Below are positions 16,151 through 24,611 of a stretch of 64,000 nucleotides of DNA, piece by piece. A model generated the notes under the pieces. It did not search any database, had not been told where the DNA came from, and saw nothing but the letters and a program-made list of their open reading frames with translations. The position numbers and the translations under genes are program-made. The stretch comes from Chryseomonas sp014190935 (GTDB lineage Bacteria > Pseudomonadota > Gammaproteobacteria > Pseudomonadales > Pseudomonadaceae), in the NCBI RefSeq assembly GCF_014190935.1, contig NZ_JACHVV010000003.1:850843-914842 (forward strand). The letters run 5' to 3'. Positions within the stretch are counted from its first letter, which is position 1; the number at the start of each line of letters is the position of its first letter.

Positions 16151-17629
16151 ATGACCCGCGACGATTTTCTGCGCCTGGCCGCTCAAGGCTATAACCGCAT
16201 TCCCCTGGCCTTCGAAACCCTGGCCGACTTCGACACCCCGCTGTCCCTCTATCTCAAGCTGGCCGATGCGCCCAACTCCTATTTGCTGGAATCGGTGCAG
16301 GGCGGCGAGAAATGGGGGCGTTATTCGATCATTGGTCTGCCGTGCCGGACGCTGCTGCGCGTGCATGGCTATGAGGTGACCGTGCACGAGGGCGAGCAGC
16401 AGCTCGAAGCCTGCACCGTCGAGGATCCGCTGGCTTTCGTCGAGGCCTTCAAGACCCGCTATCACGTGCCGGCGGTGCCCAACCTGCCCAAGTTCGATGG
16501 CGGTCTGGTGGGCTACTTCGGCTATGACTGCGTGCGCTATGTCGAGAAGCGCCTGGGCGCCAGTCCCAATCCCGATCCGCTGGGCACCCCGGACATCCTG
16601 CTGATGGTCTCGGACGAGGTGGTAGTCTTTGACAACCTCGCCGGCAAGCTGCACTGCATCGTGCTTGTCGATCCGAGCCAGCCGGATGCCTATGAACAGG
16701 GCCAGGCTCGACTCGCGACGCTGCGCGAGCGCATTCGCCAGCCCATCGCTCCCCGCCTGGGCCTGGATTTCGCCGCAGTGGGCAGCGGCAGCGAGCCGGC
16801 CTTTCGCTCCAGCTACAGCCGTGCCGACTATGAAAACGCCGTGGAGCGGATCAAGGACTACATCCTGGCCGGCGACTGCATGCAGGTGGTGCCCTCGCAG
16901 CGCATGACCATCGATTTCCAGGCGGCGCCCATCGACCTCTATCGGGCGCTGCGCTGCTTCAACCCCACGCCCTACATGTATTTCTTCAACTTCGGCGACT
17001 TCCATGTGGTGGGCAGTTCGCCCGAGGTGCTGGTGCGGGTGGAGGACGGCGAGATCACCGTGCGCCCCATCGCCGGGACCCGCCCGCGTGGCGCCACCGA
17101 AGAAGCCGATCTGGCGCTGGAACGCGATCTGCTGGCCGATGCCAAGGAACTGGCCGAGCACCTGATGCTGATCGACCTGGGCCGCAATGACGTGGGCCGG
17201 GTCTCCACCATCGGCAGCGTGACCCTGACCGAAAAGATGGTCATCGAGCGTTATTCCAATGTCATGCACATCGTCAGCAACGTCACCGGTCGGCTCAAGC
17301 CCGAGCTGAGCGCCATGGACGCCCTACGCGCCATCCTGCCGGCCGGCACCTTGTCCGGGGCGCCGAAGATCCGTGCCATGGAGATCATCGACGAACTGGA
17401 ACCGGTCAAGCGGGGCATCTACGGCGGCGCCGTGGGTTACCTGGCCTGGAACGGCAACATGGACACCGCCATCGCCATCCGCACCGCGGTGATCAAGGAC
17501 GGCGAACTGCACGTGCAGGCGGGCGGCGGCATCGTCGCCGACTCCCAGCCGGCGGCGGAGTGGGAGGAGACCCTCAACAAGCGTCGCGCCATGTTCCGCG
17601 CCGTCACCCTTGCCGAACAGTCCGTCTGA
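16151..17629 (+). CDS. trpE: Anthranilate synthase component I
   Basis: A 492-residue chorismate-using enzyme that, with TrpG, makes anthranilate. The tryptophan feedback site is visible as SYLLESVQGGEKWGRYS (about residues 43-59); the catalytic core includes RPIAGTRPRG (about 306-315), DLGRNDVGRV and PAGTLSGAPKIRAMEI. Full length. GAGG precedes the ATG. Only 10 bases separate it from trpG, unlike P. aeruginosa where trpE and trpGDC are far apart. Confidence 0.97.
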   Translation: MTRDDFLRLAAQGYNRIPLAFETLADFDTPLSLYLKLADAPNSYLLESVQGGEKWGRYSIIGLPCRTLLRVHGYEVTVHEGEQQLEACTVEDPLAFVEAFKTRYHVPAVPNLPKFDGGLVGYFGYDCVRYVEKRLGASPNPDPLGTPDILLMVSDEVVVFDNLAGKLHCIVLVDPSQPDAYEQGQARLATLRERIRQPIAPRLGLDFAAVGSGSEPAFRSSYSRADYENAVERIKDYILAGDCMQVVPSQRMTIDFQAAPIDLYRALRCFNPTPYMYFFNFGDFHVVGSSPEVLVRVEDGEITVRPIAGTRPRGATEEADLALERDLLADAKELAEHLMLIDLGRNDVGRVSTIGSVTLTEKMVIERYSNVMHIVSNVTGRLKPELSAMDALRAILPAGTLSGAPKIRAMEIIDELEPVKRGIYGGAVGYLAWNGNMDTAIAIRTAVIKDGELHVQAGGGIVADSQPAAEWEETLNKRRAMFRAVTLAEQSV

Positions 17630-17639
17630 GGAATCCACC

Positions 17640-18233
17640 ATGTTGCTGATGCTCGATAACTACGATTCCTTCACCTACAACTTGGTGCAGTACCTGGGTG
17701 AGCTAGGGGCCGAAGTCAAGGTGGTGCGCAACGACGAGGTGCCGGTCGAGGCCCTCGAGGATATGGCGCCGGAACGCGTCGTCGTCTCTCCCGGTCCCTG
17801 CACGCCCAACGAGGCGGGCATCTCCCTGGCCACCCTGGAGCGCTTCGCCGGCAAGCTGCCGGTGCTAGGCGTCTGCCTGGGGCACCAGAGCCTGGGCCAG
17901 GCCTTTGGCGGCGAGGTGGTGCGGGCGCGCGAGCCGATGCACGGCAAGACCAGTCCGGTCTACCACAACGGCGAAGGCGTCTTCGCCGGCCTGCCCAATC
18001 CCTTCACCGTGACCCGCTACCACTCGCTGGTGGTCAAGCGCGAGACCCTGCCCGAGTGTCTGGAGATCACTGCCTGGACCCAGCACCCGGACGGCAGCAT
18101 GGACGAGATCATGGGGCTGCGGCATCGCGAGTTCATGATCGAGGGGGTGCAGTTCCATCCCGAGTCCATCCTTACCGAGCATGGCCATGACCTGCTGGCC
18201 AACTTTCTCCAGCAGCAGGGAGGGCGACGCTAG
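17640..18233 (+). CDS. trpG: Anthranilate synthase component II (glutamine amidotransferase)
   Basis: A 197-residue class-I glutamine amidotransferase supplying ammonia to TrpE. The nucleophile is Cys79 in GVCLGHQSLGQ, and the His-Glu pair is in GVQFHPESI (about 169-177). The start MLLMLDNYDSFTYN is the family N-terminus and has TGAGGA upstream. trpD begins on the very next base after its TAG stop. In Pseudomonas the same subunit can also serve PabB. Confidence 0.97.
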   Translation: MLLMLDNYDSFTYNLVQYLGELGAEVKVVRNDEVPVEALEDMAPERVVVSPGPCTPNEAGISLATLERFAGKLPVLGVCLGHQSLGQAFGGEVVRAREPMHGKTSPVYHNGEGVFAGLPNPFTVTRYHSLVVKRETLPECLEITAWTQHPDGSMDEIMGLRHREFMIEGVQFHPESILTEHGHDLLANFLQQQGGRR

Positions 18234-19283
18234 ATGGACATCAAGCAGGCCCTGAATCGCATCAGCGGACAACTCGACCTCAACGTGGCCGAGATGCAGG
18301 CGGTGATGCGCCAGATCATGACCGGTGGCGCCGACGAGGCGCAGATCGGTGCCTTCCTCATGGGCATGCGCATCAAGAGCGAGACCATCGACGAGATCTG
18401 CGGCGCGGTCAGCGTGATGCGCGAACTGGCCACCCCGGTGGTGCTGCCGACCCTCGATCACGTGGTCGACGTGGTGGGCACCGGCGGCGATGGCGCCAAT
18501 ATCTTCAACGTCTCCTCGGCCTCGGTGTTCGTGGTCGCGGCGGCGGGCGGCAAGGTCGCCAAGCACGGCAATCGCGCGGTGTCCGGCAAGAGCGGCAGCG
18601 CCGATCTGCTGGAGGCCGCCGGCATCTACCTGGAGCTGACTCCGGCGCAGATCGCCCGCTGCGTCGAGCAGGTGGGCGTCGGCTTCATGTTCGCCCAGTC
18701 GCACCACAGCGCCATGCGTCACGCCGCCGGGCCGCGCCGCTCCCTGGGGCTGCGCACCCTGTTCAACATGCTCGGTCCCCTGACCAATCCGGCCGGTGTC
18801 CGGCACCAGGTGGTCGGGGTGTTCAGCGCCGCGCTGTGCCGACCGCTGGCCGAGGTGCTGCAGCGCCTGGGCAGCCACCACGTGCTGGTGGTGCACTCCC
18901 GCGACGGCCTGGACGAATTCAGCCTGGCCGCGGCGACCCAGGTCGCCGAACTCAAGGACGGCAGCATCAGCGAATACCAGGTGCTGCCGGAGGATCTGGG
19001 CATCAAGAGCCAGACCCTGGTCGGCCTCACCGTGGACGGCCCCGAGGCCTCGCTGGCGCTGATCCGCGACGCCCTCGGCCGGCGCAAGACCGAAGCCGGG
19101 CAAAAGGCCGCCGACATGATCGTGCTCAACGCCGGCGCGGCGCTCTACGCCGCGGATCTCGCCCAGAGCCTGCATGAAGGGGTACTCTTGGCCCACGACG
19201 CGCTCTACAGCGGCCTGGCCCGGGAAAAGCTGGACGAGCTCGCCCATTTCACATCCGTCTATCGCGAGGAGGGTCGCCCGTGA
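18234..19283 (+). CDS. trpD: Anthranilate phosphoribosyltransferase
   Basis: A 349-residue enzyme that joins anthranilate to PRPP. Motifs: VGTGGDGANIFNVSS (about 82-96) for pyrophosphate/anthranilate binding, KHGNRAVSGKSGSAD (about 107-121) and the KKTxxK-like lower part. Adjacent to trpG with no gap and overlapping trpC by four bases (GTGA), so translation of trpG-D-C is coupled. Confidence 0.97.
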   Translation: MDIKQALNRISGQLDLNVAEMQAVMRQIMTGGADEAQIGAFLMGMRIKSETIDEICGAVSVMRELATPVVLPTLDHVVDVVGTGGDGANIFNVSSASVFVVAAAGGKVAKHGNRAVSGKSGSADLLEAAGIYLELTPAQIARCVEQVGVGFMFAQSHHSAMRHAAGPRRSLGLRTLFNMLGPLTNPAGVRHQVVGVFSAALCRPLAEVLQRLGSHHVLVVHSRDGLDEFSLAAATQVAELKDGSISEYQVLPEDLGIKSQTLVGLTVDGPEASLALIRDALGRRKTEAGQKAADMIVLNAGAALYAADLAQSLHEGVLLAHDALYSGLAREKLDELAHFTSVYREEGRP

Positions 19284-20107
19284 GTGTGCCAACCGTGTTG
19301 CAGAAGATCCTGGCCCGCAAGGCCGAGGAGATCGCCCAGCTCAAGGCCCGGACCAGCCTGGCCGAACTCGAGGCCCAGGCCCGTGCCGCCGATGCTCCGC
19401 GCGGCTTCGCCCGTGCCCTGCAGGCCCAGGTGGCGCGCAAGGAGGCAGCGATCATCGCCGAGGTGAAGAAGGCTTCGCCGAGCAAGGGCGTGATCCGTGA
19501 ACACTTCGTGCCGGCCGAGATCGCCCACAGCTATGCCTTGGGCGGCGCCACCTGCCTGAGCGTGCTCACCGACGTGGACTTCTTCCAGGGTGGCAACGCC
19601 TATCTGCAGCAGGCGCGCGCCGCCTGCCAGCTGCCGGTGATCCGCAAGGACTTCCTCGTCGATCCCATCCAGGTGGTGGAAGCCCGGGCCATCGGCGCCG
19701 ATTGCATCCTGCTGATCGTCGCCGCGCTGGACGACGGCCTGATGGGCGAACTGGCCGCCACGGCCAAGGACGTCGGCCTGGACGTGCTGGTCGAGGTGCA
19801 TGACGGCGCCGAGCTGGAGCGCGCCCTGACGGTGCTGGATACCCCGCTGGTGGGGGTCAACAACCGCAACCTGCACACCTTCGAGGTCAGCCTGGAAGCC
19901 ACCCTCGATCTCCTGCCGCGCATCCCCCAGGATCGCCTGGTGATCACCGAGAGCGGCATCCTCAACCGCGCCGACGTGGAGCTGATGGAAACCAACGAGG
20001 TGCGTGCCTTCCTGGTCGGCGAAGCCTTCATGCGCGCCGACGAACCGGGGCAGGAACTGCAGCGTCTGTTCTTCCCGGATCGCCGCTTCCCGCTCAGAGA
20101 CGCCTGA
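19280..20107 (+). CDS. trpC: Indole-3-glycerol phosphate synthase
   Basis: A 275-residue monofunctional TIM barrel converting CdRP to indole-3-glycerol phosphate, not fused to TrpF as in enterics. Signatures: KILARKAEEIAQLKAR at the N-terminus, IIAEVKKASPSKGVI (about 54-68), ADCILLIVAALDD and VGVNNRNLHTFEV (about 191-203). GTG start overlapping the trpD stop. A strong terminator follows at 20129-20157. Confidence 0.97.
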   Translation: MSVPTVLQKILARKAEEIAQLKARTSLAELEAQARAADAPRGFARALQAQVARKEAAIIAEVKKASPSKGVIREHFVPAEIAHSYALGGATCLSVLTDVDFFQGGNAYLQQARAACQLPVIRKDFLVDPIQVVEARAIGADCILLIVAALDDGLMGELAATAKDVGLDVLVEVHDGAELERALTVLDTPLVGVNNRNLHTFEVSLEATLDLLPRIPQDRLVITESGILNRADVELMETNEVRAFLVGEAFMRADEPGQELQRLFFPDRRFPLRDA

Positions 20108-20128
20108 GGCGTCGGTCGTTCGCCCAAG

Positions 20129-20157
20129 GCCCCGGGGATAACCTCGGGGCTTTTTTC
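20129..20157 (+). terminator. Rho-independent terminator of the trp operon
   Basis: GCCCCGGGG and CCTCGGGGC form a 9-bp stem (one G-T pair) around ATAA, followed directly by TTTTTTCTTT. Confidence 0.9.
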
Positions 20158-20377
20158 TTTGTGCAGGGTGATCCAGGTCGACTCGCGCCCACCCCGGGCG
20201 GCGGGAACGACCTCCGTGTGCCCGCTGCCGACGCAGGGCTTTGTTTCCATGGGAATAAACCCGGTTAATGGCCTCCAACTCGCTGAACCGTGGCGAGGCG
20301 TGGAGACGGCTGGCTGTCGCAGGACGAGCCAACGCTCCGCCGCACCAGGCCATCCATAACCAGGGCAAGCAAGCACC
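20158..20377 (+). other. Intergenic region upstream of the BCCT transporter
   Basis: 220 bases without a supported gene. It should contain the transporter's promoter; I could not fix one by eye. The ribosome site before the ATG at 20378 is weak (GGGCAAGCAAGCACC). Confidence 0.4.
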
Positions 20378-22159
20378 ATGGCAACGGAAGAAAAAAGCGA
20401 AACACTTGATATCAGCGTCACCGATCCCTCCCGCACCGAGGAGTCGCGACGGGATCGGCGACTCGCCGGCACCACCGACTGGGTGGTCTTCGGCGTCACC
20501 AGCATCGCCGCGCTGGCCTTCGTGATCTGGGGCTTCGTCAGCCAGGCCAGTCTGGCCAGCAGCGCCTCGACCGCCCAGGGCTGGGTGATCACCCACTTCG
20601 GCTGGCTGTTCGTGCTCACCTCCACCGGCTTCGTGGTCTTCGTCATCTGGCTGGCCGCCAGTCGCTATGGGCGGATCCCCCTGGGGCGCGACGACGAACA
20701 ACCGGAATTCCGCACCCTCTCCTGGGTGGCGATGATGTTCAGCGCCGGCATGGGTATCGGGCTGATGTTTTTTGGCGTCGCCGAGCCGCTGTCGCACTAT
20801 CTCAATCCGCCGCCCGGTGGCGCCGCGGGGCAGAGCAGCGCCGCCCTGCAGGTGGCCATGGCCACCACGCTGTTCCACTGGACCCTGCATCCCTGGGCCA
20901 TCTATGCCGTGGTTGGGCTGGCCATCGCCTATGGCACCTATCGGCGCGGTCGCAGCCAGCTGATTTCGGTGGCCTTTCGCCCGCTGATCGGCGAACACGC
21001 CAATGGCCCGCTCGGCCGCGTCATCGACATGATGGCGATCTTCGCCACCCTGTTCGGTTCGGCGGCCTCCCTTGGTCTGGGCGCGCTGCAGATCGCCGGC
21101 GGACTCGAACACAACGGCTGGATCGAGCAACCCGGAAAGATGCTCTACATCAGCATCATCACGGTGCTGACGGTGGCCTTCGTCATCTCCGCGGTGCCCG
21201 GGGTCGAGAAGGGCATCCAGTGGCTGTCCAACACCAACATGGTGCTGGCGGTGGCCCTGGCCCTGTTCGTCTTCGTCGCCGGTCCGACCCTGCTGATGCT
21301 CAATCTGCTACCCACCGCCATCGGCGACTACATCGACCTCCTGCCGGAAATGATGGCGCGCACCAGCGCCAGCGGTGGCGAGGCCATGGGCAACTGGCTG
21401 TCCAGCTGGACAGTGTTCTACTGGGCCTGGTGGATTTCCTGGACGCCCTTCGTCGGCATGTTCATCGCCCGCATCAGTCGCGGTCGCACCATCCGCCAGT
21501 TCGTCACCGGGGTGCTGCTGGTGCCGAGTCTGGTCAGCGTGGTCTGGTTCGTGATCTTCGGCGGCGCGGCCATCGACGCCATGCGCCTGGGCGCCTTCAC
21601 CCTGGTCGACGGCGCGGTGAACAGCAACTTCGCCCTCTACGACCTGCTGGCCAGCTATCCCTGGGTCTCGGTGACCTCGGTGCTGGTGATGGTGCTGGTG
21701 GCGATATTCTTCGTGTCCGGCGCCGACGCCGCGTCCCTGGTGATGGGCACCCTGTCCGAGCGCGGCACCACCGAGCCGTCACGGCGCACGGTGATCTTCT
21801 GGGGCGCCCTCACCGGCGCGGTGGCGGCGATCATGCTGGCCATCGGCGACCCGGGCAATCCGGGTGCTGCGCTCAATGGCCTGCAGAATCTGACTATTGT
21901 GGTCGCGCTGCCCTTCGTGGTGGTGATGGCGCTGCTGTGCCTGGCGCTCTATCGCGATCTGCGTTGCGATCCGCTGATGCTGCGGCATCTGCGCGGTACC
22001 GAGCTGATCGAGAAGGCGGTGCTCTATGGCGCGGTCAAGCACGGCGAAGAATTCCACTTCGTCGTAGGCGAGCCCAAAGCCAAGGGCAATGGCGAGAAGA
22101 CCGTCGACGAGAAGGCCACGGTGCGGGTGACCAAGGTCCAGCCGAGGGTCGAGAGCTGA
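20378..22159 (+). CDS. BCCT family betaine/choline-type transporter
   Basis: A 593-residue protein with about twelve membrane segments from residue 34 on. The glycine motif AGMGIGLMFFGVAEPLSHY (about 125-143) is like BetP's GMGIG, which in that family goes with Na+-coupled betaine uptake. The tryptophan-rich stretch FYWAWWISWTPFVGMFIAR (about 347-365) is the BCCT aromatic box. The N-terminus (1-33) and the charged C-terminus (about 540-593) are cytoplasmic and may sense osmolarity, as proposed for BetP. Substrate among betaine, choline and carnitine cannot be decided. Position between trpC and vfr is not that of P. aeruginosa. Confidence 0.93.
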   Translation: MATEEKSETLDISVTDPSRTEESRRDRRLAGTTDWVVFGVTSIAALAFVIWGFVSQASLASSASTAQGWVITHFGWLFVLTSTGFVVFVIWLAASRYGRIPLGRDDEQPEFRTLSWVAMMFSAGMGIGLMFFGVAEPLSHYLNPPPGGAAGQSSAALQVAMATTLFHWTLHPWAIYAVVGLAIAYGTYRRGRSQLISVAFRPLIGEHANGPLGRVIDMMAIFATLFGSAASLGLGALQIAGGLEHNGWIEQPGKMLYISIITVLTVAFVISAVPGVEKGIQWLSNTNMVLAVALALFVFVAGPTLLMLNLLPTAIGDYIDLLPEMMARTSASGGEAMGNWLSSWTVFYWAWWISWTPFVGMFIARISRGRTIRQFVTGVLLVPSLVSVVWFVIFGGAAIDAMRLGAFTLVDGAVNSNFALYDLLASYPWVSVTSVLVMVLVAIFFVSGADAASLVMGTLSERGTTEPSRRTVIFWGALTGAVAAIMLAIGDPGNPGAALNGLQNLTIVVALPFVVVMALLCLALYRDLRCDPLMLRHLRGTELIEKAVLYGAVKHGEEFHFVVGEPKAKGNGEKTVDEKATVRVTKVQPRVES

Positions 22160-22169
22160 AGCCCTGACG

Positions 22170-22191
22170 GGCGGGGGGAGCGGCCCCCGCC
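22170..22191. terminator. GC-rich hairpin between the convergent BCCT gene and vfr
   Basis: GGCGGGGG pairs with CCCCCGCC around GAGCGG, an 8-bp GC-only stem. No T-run follows on either strand, so termination is plausible but unproved. Confidence 0.35.
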
Positions 22192-22217
22192 TGCTGGCAG
22201 GGGCGTGCCGGGCGGGC

Positions 22218-22862
22218 TCAGCGGGTGCCGAACACCACCATGGTCTTGCCCTTGACGTGGACCAGACCCTGCTCTTCGAGGGACTTCAGTACGCGACCGA
22301 CCATCTCGCGGGAGCAACCGACGATGCGGCCGATCTCCTGACGGGTGATCTTGATCTGCATGCCATCCGGGTGGGTCATGGCGTCGGGCTGCTTGCACAG
22401 GTCGAGCAGGGTGCGGGCCACGCGACCGGTGACGTCGAGGAAGGCCAGGTCGCCGACCTTGCGGGTGGTCTGGCGCAGGCGCTCGGCCATCTGGCGACCG
22501 AGGGAGAACAGCATGTCCGGGTCCTGCTGGCTCAGTTCGCGGAACTGGCCGTAGCTGATCTCGGCGACTTCGCACTCGGTACGGGCACGCACCCAGGCGC
22601 TGCGCTCGGGCTCGCTGCCTTCCTTGGAGAACAGCCCCATCTCGCCGAAGAAGTCCCCGGCATTAAGATAGGCGATGATCATTTCGCGGCCTTCATCGTC
22701 TTCGATGAGGATGGTCACCGAACCCTTGAGGATGAAGAACAGGCTTTCGCTGTTGTCGCCAGCGTAGATGATGGTGGTTTTTGCCGTGTAGCGGCGACGC
22801 GAGCAGTGCGCTAGCAGCTTGTCGATGTGCTGTAACTTCGCGGGTGGGATGATAGCGGCCAT
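22218..22862 (-). CDS. vfr: Vfr, CRP-family cAMP-responsive regulator
   Basis: A 214-residue regulator, exactly the length of P. aeruginosa Vfr. The cNMP-binding domain shows the phosphate-binding cassette FFGEMGLF (about 71-78) and RSAWVRA (about 87-93). The C-terminal helix-turn-helix is ITRQEIGRIVGCSREMVGRVLKSLEE (about 169-194, given here as two helices joined at GCS). Vfr controls virulence, motility and quorum sensing in P. aeruginosa and regulates its own gene. Divergent from an OsmC-like gene across 209 bases that hold a candidate CRP/Vfr site. Confidence 0.95.
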   Translation of the reverse strand: MAAIIPPAKLQHIDKLLAHCSRRRYTAKTTIIYAGDNSESLFFILKGSVTILIEDDEGREMIIAYLNAGDFFGEMGLFSKEGSEPERSAWVRARTECEVAEISYGQFRELSQQDPDMLFSLGRQMAERLRQTTRKVGDLAFLDVTGRVARTLLDLCKQPDAMTHPDGMQIKITRQEIGRIVGCSREMVGRVLKSLEEQGLVHVKGKTMVVFGTR

Positions 22863-23023
22863 GCTGATTCCTGAGGTTGAAAGCTAACCTGAGTCGGGGG
22901 CACCGATGTCCGAACCGGTGCATGCACAGGCTGCGCCGGTTCCAATTCAAAGACCGGATAAGAACATGCGCAGCTTAAATGCGAGCTGAATAACCCTTCA
23001 CTGCGCACCAGTTTACGCCATCC

Positions 23024-23044
23024 AGCATGTTAAGCTGATCACCA
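23024..23044. promoter_or_regulatory. Candidate Vfr/CRP binding site between vfr and the osmC-like gene
   Basis: TGTTA-N6-TCACC at 23028-23043 matches CRP-type TGTGA-N6-TCACA at 8 of 10 core bases, and the flanking bases partly fit the Vfr consensus. It lies 162 bases upstream of vfr and 28 bases upstream of the osmC-like start. Self-regulation of vfr is known in P. aeruginosa; use of this exact site is inference. Confidence 0.35.
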
Positions 23045-23071
23045 TTTGCATATATAAGTAGGACGAGAGCG

Positions 23072-23494
23072 ATGAAAGCGCGCATCCAGTGGGCAGGCGA
23101 GGCCATGTTCCTCGGTGAATCCGGCAGCGGCCACGTGGTGGTCATGGACGGCCCGCCGGAAAGCGGTGGTCGCAACCTCGGCGTGCGGCCGATGGAAACC
23201 GTGCTGATCGGCCTGGGCGGCTGCGCCAGCTACGACGTGGTCAGCATCCTGCGCAAGGCGCGGCAACCGGTGGAAAGCTGCGAGGCCTTCCTCGAGGCCG
23301 ACCGCGCCGACACCGAGCCCAAGGTGTTCACCCGTATCCACCTGAAGTTCGTGGTCAAGGGCCGCGGGCTCAAGGAAGCCCAGGTCAAGCGCGCCATCGA
23401 GCTGTCGGCGGAAAAGTACTGCTCGGCCTCCATCATGCTCGGTCGGGCCGGCGTCGAGATCACGCACAGCTACGAACTCGTCGAACTCGCCTGA
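23072..23494 (+). CDS. OsmC family protein (YhfA-like)
   Basis: A 140-residue OsmC/Ohr-fold protein. One conserved Cys is in IGLGGCASYDVVSIL (about residues 46-60) and another in AEKYCSASIMLGRAGVEI (about 113-130), the usual two-cysteine pattern of thiol peroxidases in this fold. YhfA-type members sit next to crp in E. coli too, so the vfr neighbourhood is conserved. GGACGAGAG precedes the ATG. Its substrate is not known. Confidence 0.9.
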   Translation: MKARIQWAGEAMFLGESGSGHVVVMDGPPESGGRNLGVRPMETVLIGLGGCASYDVVSILRKARQPVESCEAFLEADRADTEPKVFTRIHLKFVVKGRGLKEAQVKRAIELSAEKYCSASIMLGRAGVEITHSYELVELA

Positions 23495-23503
23495 TGCGCC
23501 TGC

Positions 23504-23529
23504 AGGCGATGCCCGTGCGGGCGTCGCCT
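23504..23529 (+). terminator. Probable terminator after the osmC-like gene
   Basis: AGGCGATGCCC pairs with GGGCGTCGCCT over 11 bp (one G-T pair) around GTGC. The following tract TTCCGCTTC is only modestly T-rich. Confidence 0.45.
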
Positions 23530-23759
23530 TCCGCTTCACTCCTTCCCGCCGACATCAATTCATCACCTGAGCCCGGCAGACTCTGGCCCCAGCCGCTGCC
23601 GATCTGCATAATGCGCCGCTCTTAAGGGGCATGCCCCCGACAAGTACAGCCAATCGCCATCGCGAAGAGGTGTTCGCCGCCCTACGCAGCTTGCGCAATC
23701 CGCAACTGACGGGCACTCAGGACCGCGGTCAGAGACCGCACGACGGGAGCTTTACCACC

Positions 23760-24554
23760 GTGAAAAGCAAACTCAGGCTTCATGGTTTCAACAACCTGAC
23801 CAAGACCTTGAGCTTCAACATCTACGACATCTGCTACGCCGAGACGTCGGAAGATCAACAGGCCTATGTCCAGTACATCGACGAGGAATACGACGCCGAG
23901 CGTCTGACCCAGATCCTGACCGACGTGGTCGATATCATCGGGGCCAACATCCTCAATATCGCCCGCCAGGATTACGATCCCCAGGGCGCCAGCGTGACCA
24001 TCCTGATCTCCGAGCAACCGGTCGAGCCGACTGAGAGCCAGATCGAGGAGTCGCCCGGTCCGCTGCGCGAGACCATTCTCGGCCACCTGGACAAGAGCCA
24101 CATCACGGTGCACACCTATCCGGAGATCCATCCGGACGACGGCATCGCCACCTTCCGCGTCGACATCGACGTCTCCACTTGTGGCGTGATCTCCCCGCTC
24201 AAGGCCCTGAACTACCTGATCCACCAGTTCGACTCGGACATCGTCACCGTGGACTACCGGGTGCGCGGCTTCACCCGCGACATCGAAGGGCGCAAGCACT
24301 TCATCGACCACGAGATCAATTCGATCCAGAACTACCTGTCCGAGGACACCCGCGCGGCCTACCAGATGACCGACGTAAACGTGTACCAGGACAACCTGTT
24401 CCACACCAAGATGCTGCTCAAGGAATTCGAACTGGACAACTACCTGTTCGGCGACGCCTCCCGCAGCCTCTCGTCCGAACAGCGCCAGCAGATCACCCAG
24501 CGTCTCAAGCACGAGATGCGCGAGATCTTCTCCGGCCGCAATCTGCCGCGCTGA
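23760..24554 (+). CDS. speD: S-adenosylmethionine decarboxylase proenzyme
   Basis: A 264-residue SpeD of the long proteobacterial class, making decarboxylated SAM for spermidine. It self-cleaves to form a pyruvoyl group; the expected site is Lys112-Ser113 in DKSHITVHTYPE. VSTCGVISPLKALNYL follows. The GTG start (M-KSKLRLHGFNNLTKTLSF) matches family length and has GGGAG upstream; an in-frame ATG at 23631 would add 43 unconserved residues and is rejected. A CATAAT at 23607-23612 might be a -10. Confidence 0.95.
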   Translation: MKSKLRLHGFNNLTKTLSFNIYDICYAETSEDQQAYVQYIDEEYDAERLTQILTDVVDIIGANILNIARQDYDPQGASVTILISEQPVEPTESQIEESPGPLRETILGHLDKSHITVHTYPEIHPDDGIATFRVDIDVSTCGVISPLKALNYLIHQFDSDIVTVDYRVRGFTRDIEGRKHFIDHEINSIQNYLSEDTRAAYQMTDVNVYQDNLFHTKMLLKEFELDNYLFGDASRSLSSEQRQQITQRLKHEMREIFSGRNLPR

Positions 24555-24574
24555 TCGCTCGGCTGTTGTGCAGA

Positions 24575-24596
24575 GAACCCCGCCACGGCGGGGTTC
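24575..24596. terminator. Terminator between convergent speD and antiporter gene
   Basis: GAACCCCGC pairs with GCGGGGTTC around CACG. TTGCTTTTC follows on the plus strand, so it serves speD best; it may stop the opposing transcript less efficiently. Confidence 0.8.
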
Positions 24597-24611
24597 TTGC
24601 TTTTCAGGGGT

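Noticed and set aside
23030..23058. TTAAGC-N17-TATAAG as a sigma-70 promoter for the osmC-like gene
   Set aside because: A start about 7 bases after this -10 would fall inside or after the ribosome site of the gene, so it cannot give a normal mRNA; kept only the CRP-like site.
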